From a bacterium UBA6025 (lineage in GTDB: Bacteria > Patescibacteriota > Saccharimonadia > Saccharimonadales > Saccharimonadaceae), in assembly GCA_002429375.1 (NCBI GenBank), contig DIZP01000052.1, positions 17,953 to 25,126 on the forward strand: a stretch of 7,174 bases of DNA, written 5' to 3'. The translations under genes were made by a program, and so were the position numbers. Below the pieces are notes generated by a model. That model ran no database searches, had not been told where the DNA came from, and saw only the letters and a program-made list of their open reading frames with translations. Position 1 is the first letter of the stretch, and each line of letters starts with the position of its first letter. Below are positions 5,244 to 7,174 of the stretch, in pieces.

Positions 5244-6754
5244 GCATAGCCAGAAAAAAAGTCGACCTTGATGTTTTTTCGGGCGACACCCAGCCCCAAC
5301 AACATTTTCTTAACGGCTCGCACCATCGTGGGCGGTCCCGACACGTAAAATAGCCGTTCGCTGTAGTCCGGCAGCTCGGCCTGAATAAGCTCCGGCGTGA
5401 TTGTTCCCTGGCGTACTTTGGACGAGGTCGGAGCGTTCTCGTCGTTAATGACATAGATAATTTTAGTGCCAACGTGCTGACGTGCAGCCTCAAACACATC
5501 CGAATAGGCAATGTCTTGAACGGTTCTCTCGCCGTACAGCAACGTGACTGGACGCGGGTCATTCGTGTCATCCAGATACTTCACCATGCTACGAAACGGT
5601 GTCACCCCGATTCCGCCAGCGATAAAAGCCAGCTTTTGACGTGAATCTTTTGGTAGCGTAAACTCGCCGCCCAGTTGGCCAGCTGAAATCGCGGTCTGCT
5701 CCGAGGCAGCCCGAAGCGCTTTCTTGAAGCTACTTCCCTTGTCGTAAAAGCGAATGCCAATCCGAAGCGTTGCTTCGGTCGGCGACGAGGCGACCGTAAA
5801 ATAGCGACGGCTACCGCGGCTGTCGGTTTCAGTGTGCGGCAAGGTCAGTTCGACGTATTGCCCCGGCTGATAGTTAAACTTTCTTTCGGGTACGAATACA
5901 AAGTCTTCAGTGACCCGACCCCACATCAAACGCTCCCGCAGACGGAGTAGCGTCTTAACGCGCGGTGTCATTAAAAACGAGGCCAGGTTGCCGATTACCA
6001 AAGCGAGTTCCGGCGTCGTGTACAGGTTGCCGACGTGCAGTTGTGGCGCGAAAAACACGCCGACCAGTAGTATGTACCAACGCTGATTCGCCCAGCGCGA
6101 CGGCGAGGTCAGGGGCTCGGTCAGCATCGCGAAGCCCAAAAAGAATAATGACGAATGAAGGAGTGTCGCCTGCAGCGTGGCACCAACATCTTTATTTCCC
6201 AGCAGTGCTAGCAGGCTTGTCGTGACGATAGCTATCACAAAGAATACGCTCACCATGCGTATCCGTCGAATTTTTCGAACCACCAACAAACCGCCGATTA
6301 CAACAAATGGCAGTAGTACTGTGCTGCCCACCCACCAACTAGCAGACTGCTGGGGACCGAACGCCGTCAGGACAACGGCAATCGCGGCTGGATTGAAAAT
6401 ATGCTTGTTGTTAATAGCCAAGATGTACTTTGACGCGATAGCCAACCCACCAGCAGCCGCAAAAAATATCAGACCGTGTATCGACGGCGTCGGTGTAATA
6501 ATTAGCGCCAAAATAAGCCCGGTTAAAATAGACGACTCGGGATTGCTCGGTGCCTTATAGGCCCAAGCGAAGACGACGTTAACCAGCCAGCACACCAGTA
6601 CAAAAAAACTAGTCGACAGTGTAATCGCGACGGGGCTATAAGCCAGACTGCCGATTGAGCCGAATACCAAAGCCGCAGCCAGAATCGCCAACAGATAATA
6701 CAGCAACAATTTATACATCGTGATGCGGTCAAGAATCGAATCAATATATTTCAT
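5240..6754 (-). CDS. NqrB/RnfD-like membrane domain fused to FAD/NAD(P)H oxidoreductase domain
   Basis: A 504-residue fusion that should move electrons between NAD(P)H and a membrane or extracytoplasmic acceptor through flavins. Residues ~1-265 are a membrane domain of about eight to ten helices with NqrB/RnfD marks: FNPAA at 120-124, DVGAT at 189-193 and MLTEPLTSP at 210-218. T193 is the best candidate for covalent FMN, since ApbE targets carry an SGAT-like motif. Residues ~275-504 are a ferredoxin-NADP reductase-like domain: FAD motif RYFTVASSP at 317-325, nucleotide motif GGIGVTPFRSM at 380-390, LLYGER at 405-410, YVSGPPTM at 470-477 and the usual end DFFSGY. All reductase motifs look intact. 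The start is firm: ATG 6754 overlaps the apbE stop as ATGA, with GAGG ten bases upstream, implying translational coupling. No other Rnf/Nqr subunit is seen in the window. The direction of electron flow, any ion pumping and the acceptor are unknown. Confidence 0.92.
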   Translation of the reverse strand: MKYIDSILDRITMYKLLLYYLLAILAAALVFGSIGSLAYSPVAITLSTSFFVLVCWLVNVVFAWAYKAPSNPESSILTGLILALIITPTPSIHGLIFFAAAGGLAIASKYILAINNKHIFNPAAIAVVLTAFGPQQSASWWVGSTVLLPFVVIGGLLVVRKIRRIRMVSVFFVIAIVTTSLLALLGNKDVGATLQATLLHSSLFFLGFAMLTEPLTSPSRWANQRWYILLVGVFFAPQLHVGNLYTTPELALVIGNLASFLMTPRVKTLLRLRERLMWGRVTEDFVFVPERKFNYQPGQYVELTLPHTETDSRGSRRYFTVASSPTEATLRIGIRFYDKGSSFKKALRAASEQTAISAGQLGGEFTLPKDSRQKLAFIAGGIGVTPFRSMVKYLDDTNDPRPVTLLYGERTVQDIAYSDVFEAARQHVGTKIIYVINDENAPTSSKVRQGTITPELIQAELPDYSERLFYVSGPPTMVRAVKKMLLGLGVARKNIKVDFFSGYA

Positions 6755-7174
6755 GATAGTTTTGCCTCGTATCTCTGCCAGCCAGACGTCATCGTCACCG
6801 TCTTATTTTTATCGACCATATAGCCCTCAAAGCCTGGCAGCGATTCAATAAAGTCGATCCCCTGCTTGCCCATGGCAAATGCCGCGGTAGCGAACCGATC
6901 AGCGTCCTCGATACGCTCGCCAACCACAGACAATGAAACGACGTCATCAAGTGGGGCCGCGTCGTGAGGGTTGTAAATATGTTGGCCACGGATAGCCGTG
7001 CCTGACGTCGCAATGGCGCCGTGGTTGAGCGATATAATGGCAATTGTCTGCGTTCTATCAAACGGGTTGCGAACGCCAATCTGCCACGGCTTGCCTAATT
7101 CGGAGTGACCCTGAACCTGGATATCACCCCCAGCTTCAATATAAAAATTACGACTCTGTTCTGCCAGTAAAGCC
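6751..7174 (-). CDS. apbE: ApbE, FAD:protein FMN transferase, N-terminus cut by window edge
   Basis: Only the last 140 residues are present; the frame is open to the right edge, one base out of phase. ApbE cuts FAD and links FMN to a Thr or Ser of exported or membrane redox proteins, acting outside the cytoplasmic membrane. Seen here (numbering within the visible part): AGGDIQVQG at 14-22, WQIGVRNP at 30-37, GAIATSGT at 52-59, HIYNPHD at 65-71, and the Mg2+-binding pair D92/T96 in ADRFATAAF followed by MGKQG. The typical TG after the NP motif is replaced by DA, a mild change. The C-terminal end, with LPGFEGYMVD, is normal for the family. Whether there is a signal peptide or lipobox lies outside the window. 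Its TGA stop overlaps the ATG of the NqrB/RnfD-reductase gene, making that protein or an unseen FMN-binding partner the likely target. TGA as the stop here indicates the standard code. Confidence 0.93.
   Translation of the reverse strand, partial: ALLAEQSRNFYIEAGGDIQVQGHSELGKPWQIGVRNPFDRTQTIAIISLNHGAIATSGTAIRGQHIYNPHDAAPLDDVVSLSVVGERIEDADRFATAAFAMGKQGIDFIESLPGFEGYMVDKNKTVTMTSGWQRYEAKLS
6765..6768 (-). promoter_or_regulatory. Shine-Dalgarno site for the NqrB/RnfD-reductase fusion, inside apbE
   Basis: GAGG on the minus strand lies ten bases before the ATG at 6754 and within the end of apbE. It supports that start and re-initiation after the overlapping apbE stop. Confidence 0.5.

Noticed and set aside
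5110..5571. Minus-strand open frame of 153 codons
   Set aside because: It overlaps the DUF1861 gene and the reductase gene in other frames, and its composition rich in Arg, Ser and Cys is typical of a shadow frame.
6177..6560. Plus-strand open frame of 127 codons
   Set aside because: It runs opposite the membrane domain of the NqrB/RnfD-like protein, which has strong family motifs; no independent support.
6751..6753. UGA recoded as glycine (code used by Gracilibacteria/SR1)
   Set aside because: The apbE frame ends with TGA exactly where the protein family ends and overlaps the next start. No frame here needs read-through.
1..7174. CRISPR arrays, tRNA or rRNA genes, insertion sequences, integration sites
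   Set aside because: No regularly spaced repeats, cloverleaf-like sequence, transposase or terminal inverted repeats were seen, and the spacers are too short to hold most of these.

Overview
The window (7174 bases, moderate GC) most resembles a genome from the Candidate Phyla Radiation/Patescibacteria, probably Saccharibacteria (TM7). This is inferred from gene content and protein style: a one-domain CheY-like regulator, an LPxTG surface protein with its own sortase (a Gram-positive type envelope), a divergent FolD, and a fused NqrB/RnfD-ferredoxin reductase beside apbE. The standard stop codons fit. In particular TGA ends apbE, which argues against the UGA=Gly code of Gracilibacteria/SR1. 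No rRNA, tRNA, CRISPR array or insertion sequence was seen, and no gene-free stretch exceeds about 110 bases. Coding covers nearly the whole window.

Layout, left to right. (1) A partial SAM-dependent methyltransferase on the minus strand runs off the left edge (1-1103). (2) Divergent from it across an 80-base spacer is a stand-alone response regulator (1184-1555, +). (3) folD (1552-2379, -) converges on the regulator, and their stop codons overlap. (4) A plus-strand surface module follows: an exported DUF3494 ('ice-binding' fold) protein ending in an LPNTG sorting signal (2504-3433), then a sortase 25 bases later (3459-4106). (5) After a 108-base AT-rich spacer lies a DUF1861 family protein (4215-5243, +), a predicted beta-propeller with no function known to me. 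(6) A minus-strand operon comes in from the right edge: the C-terminal 140 residues of ApbE (FAD:protein FMN transferase), overlapping by ATGA the 504-residue fusion of an NqrB/RnfD-like membrane domain to an FAD/NAD(P)H reductase domain. Its stop overlaps that of the DUF1861 gene.

How the genes work together. Two modules are coherent. In the surface module the sortase should cleave LPNTG and anchor the DUF3494 protein to the cell surface, where it could act as an adhesin. In the redox module the reductase domain takes electrons from NAD(P)H into the membrane domain, and ApbE is the enzyme that would attach FMN covalently to such a domain or to an exported partner. Methyltransferase, regulator, folD and the DUF1861 gene show no functional link visible here.

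The best candidates for something little described are the LPNTG-DUF3494/sortase pair, the minimal ApbE/NqrB-reductase module without other Rnf/Nqr subunits in view, and the orphan DUF1861 protein. A perfect 20-base palindrome inside the DUF3494 gene is also notable.
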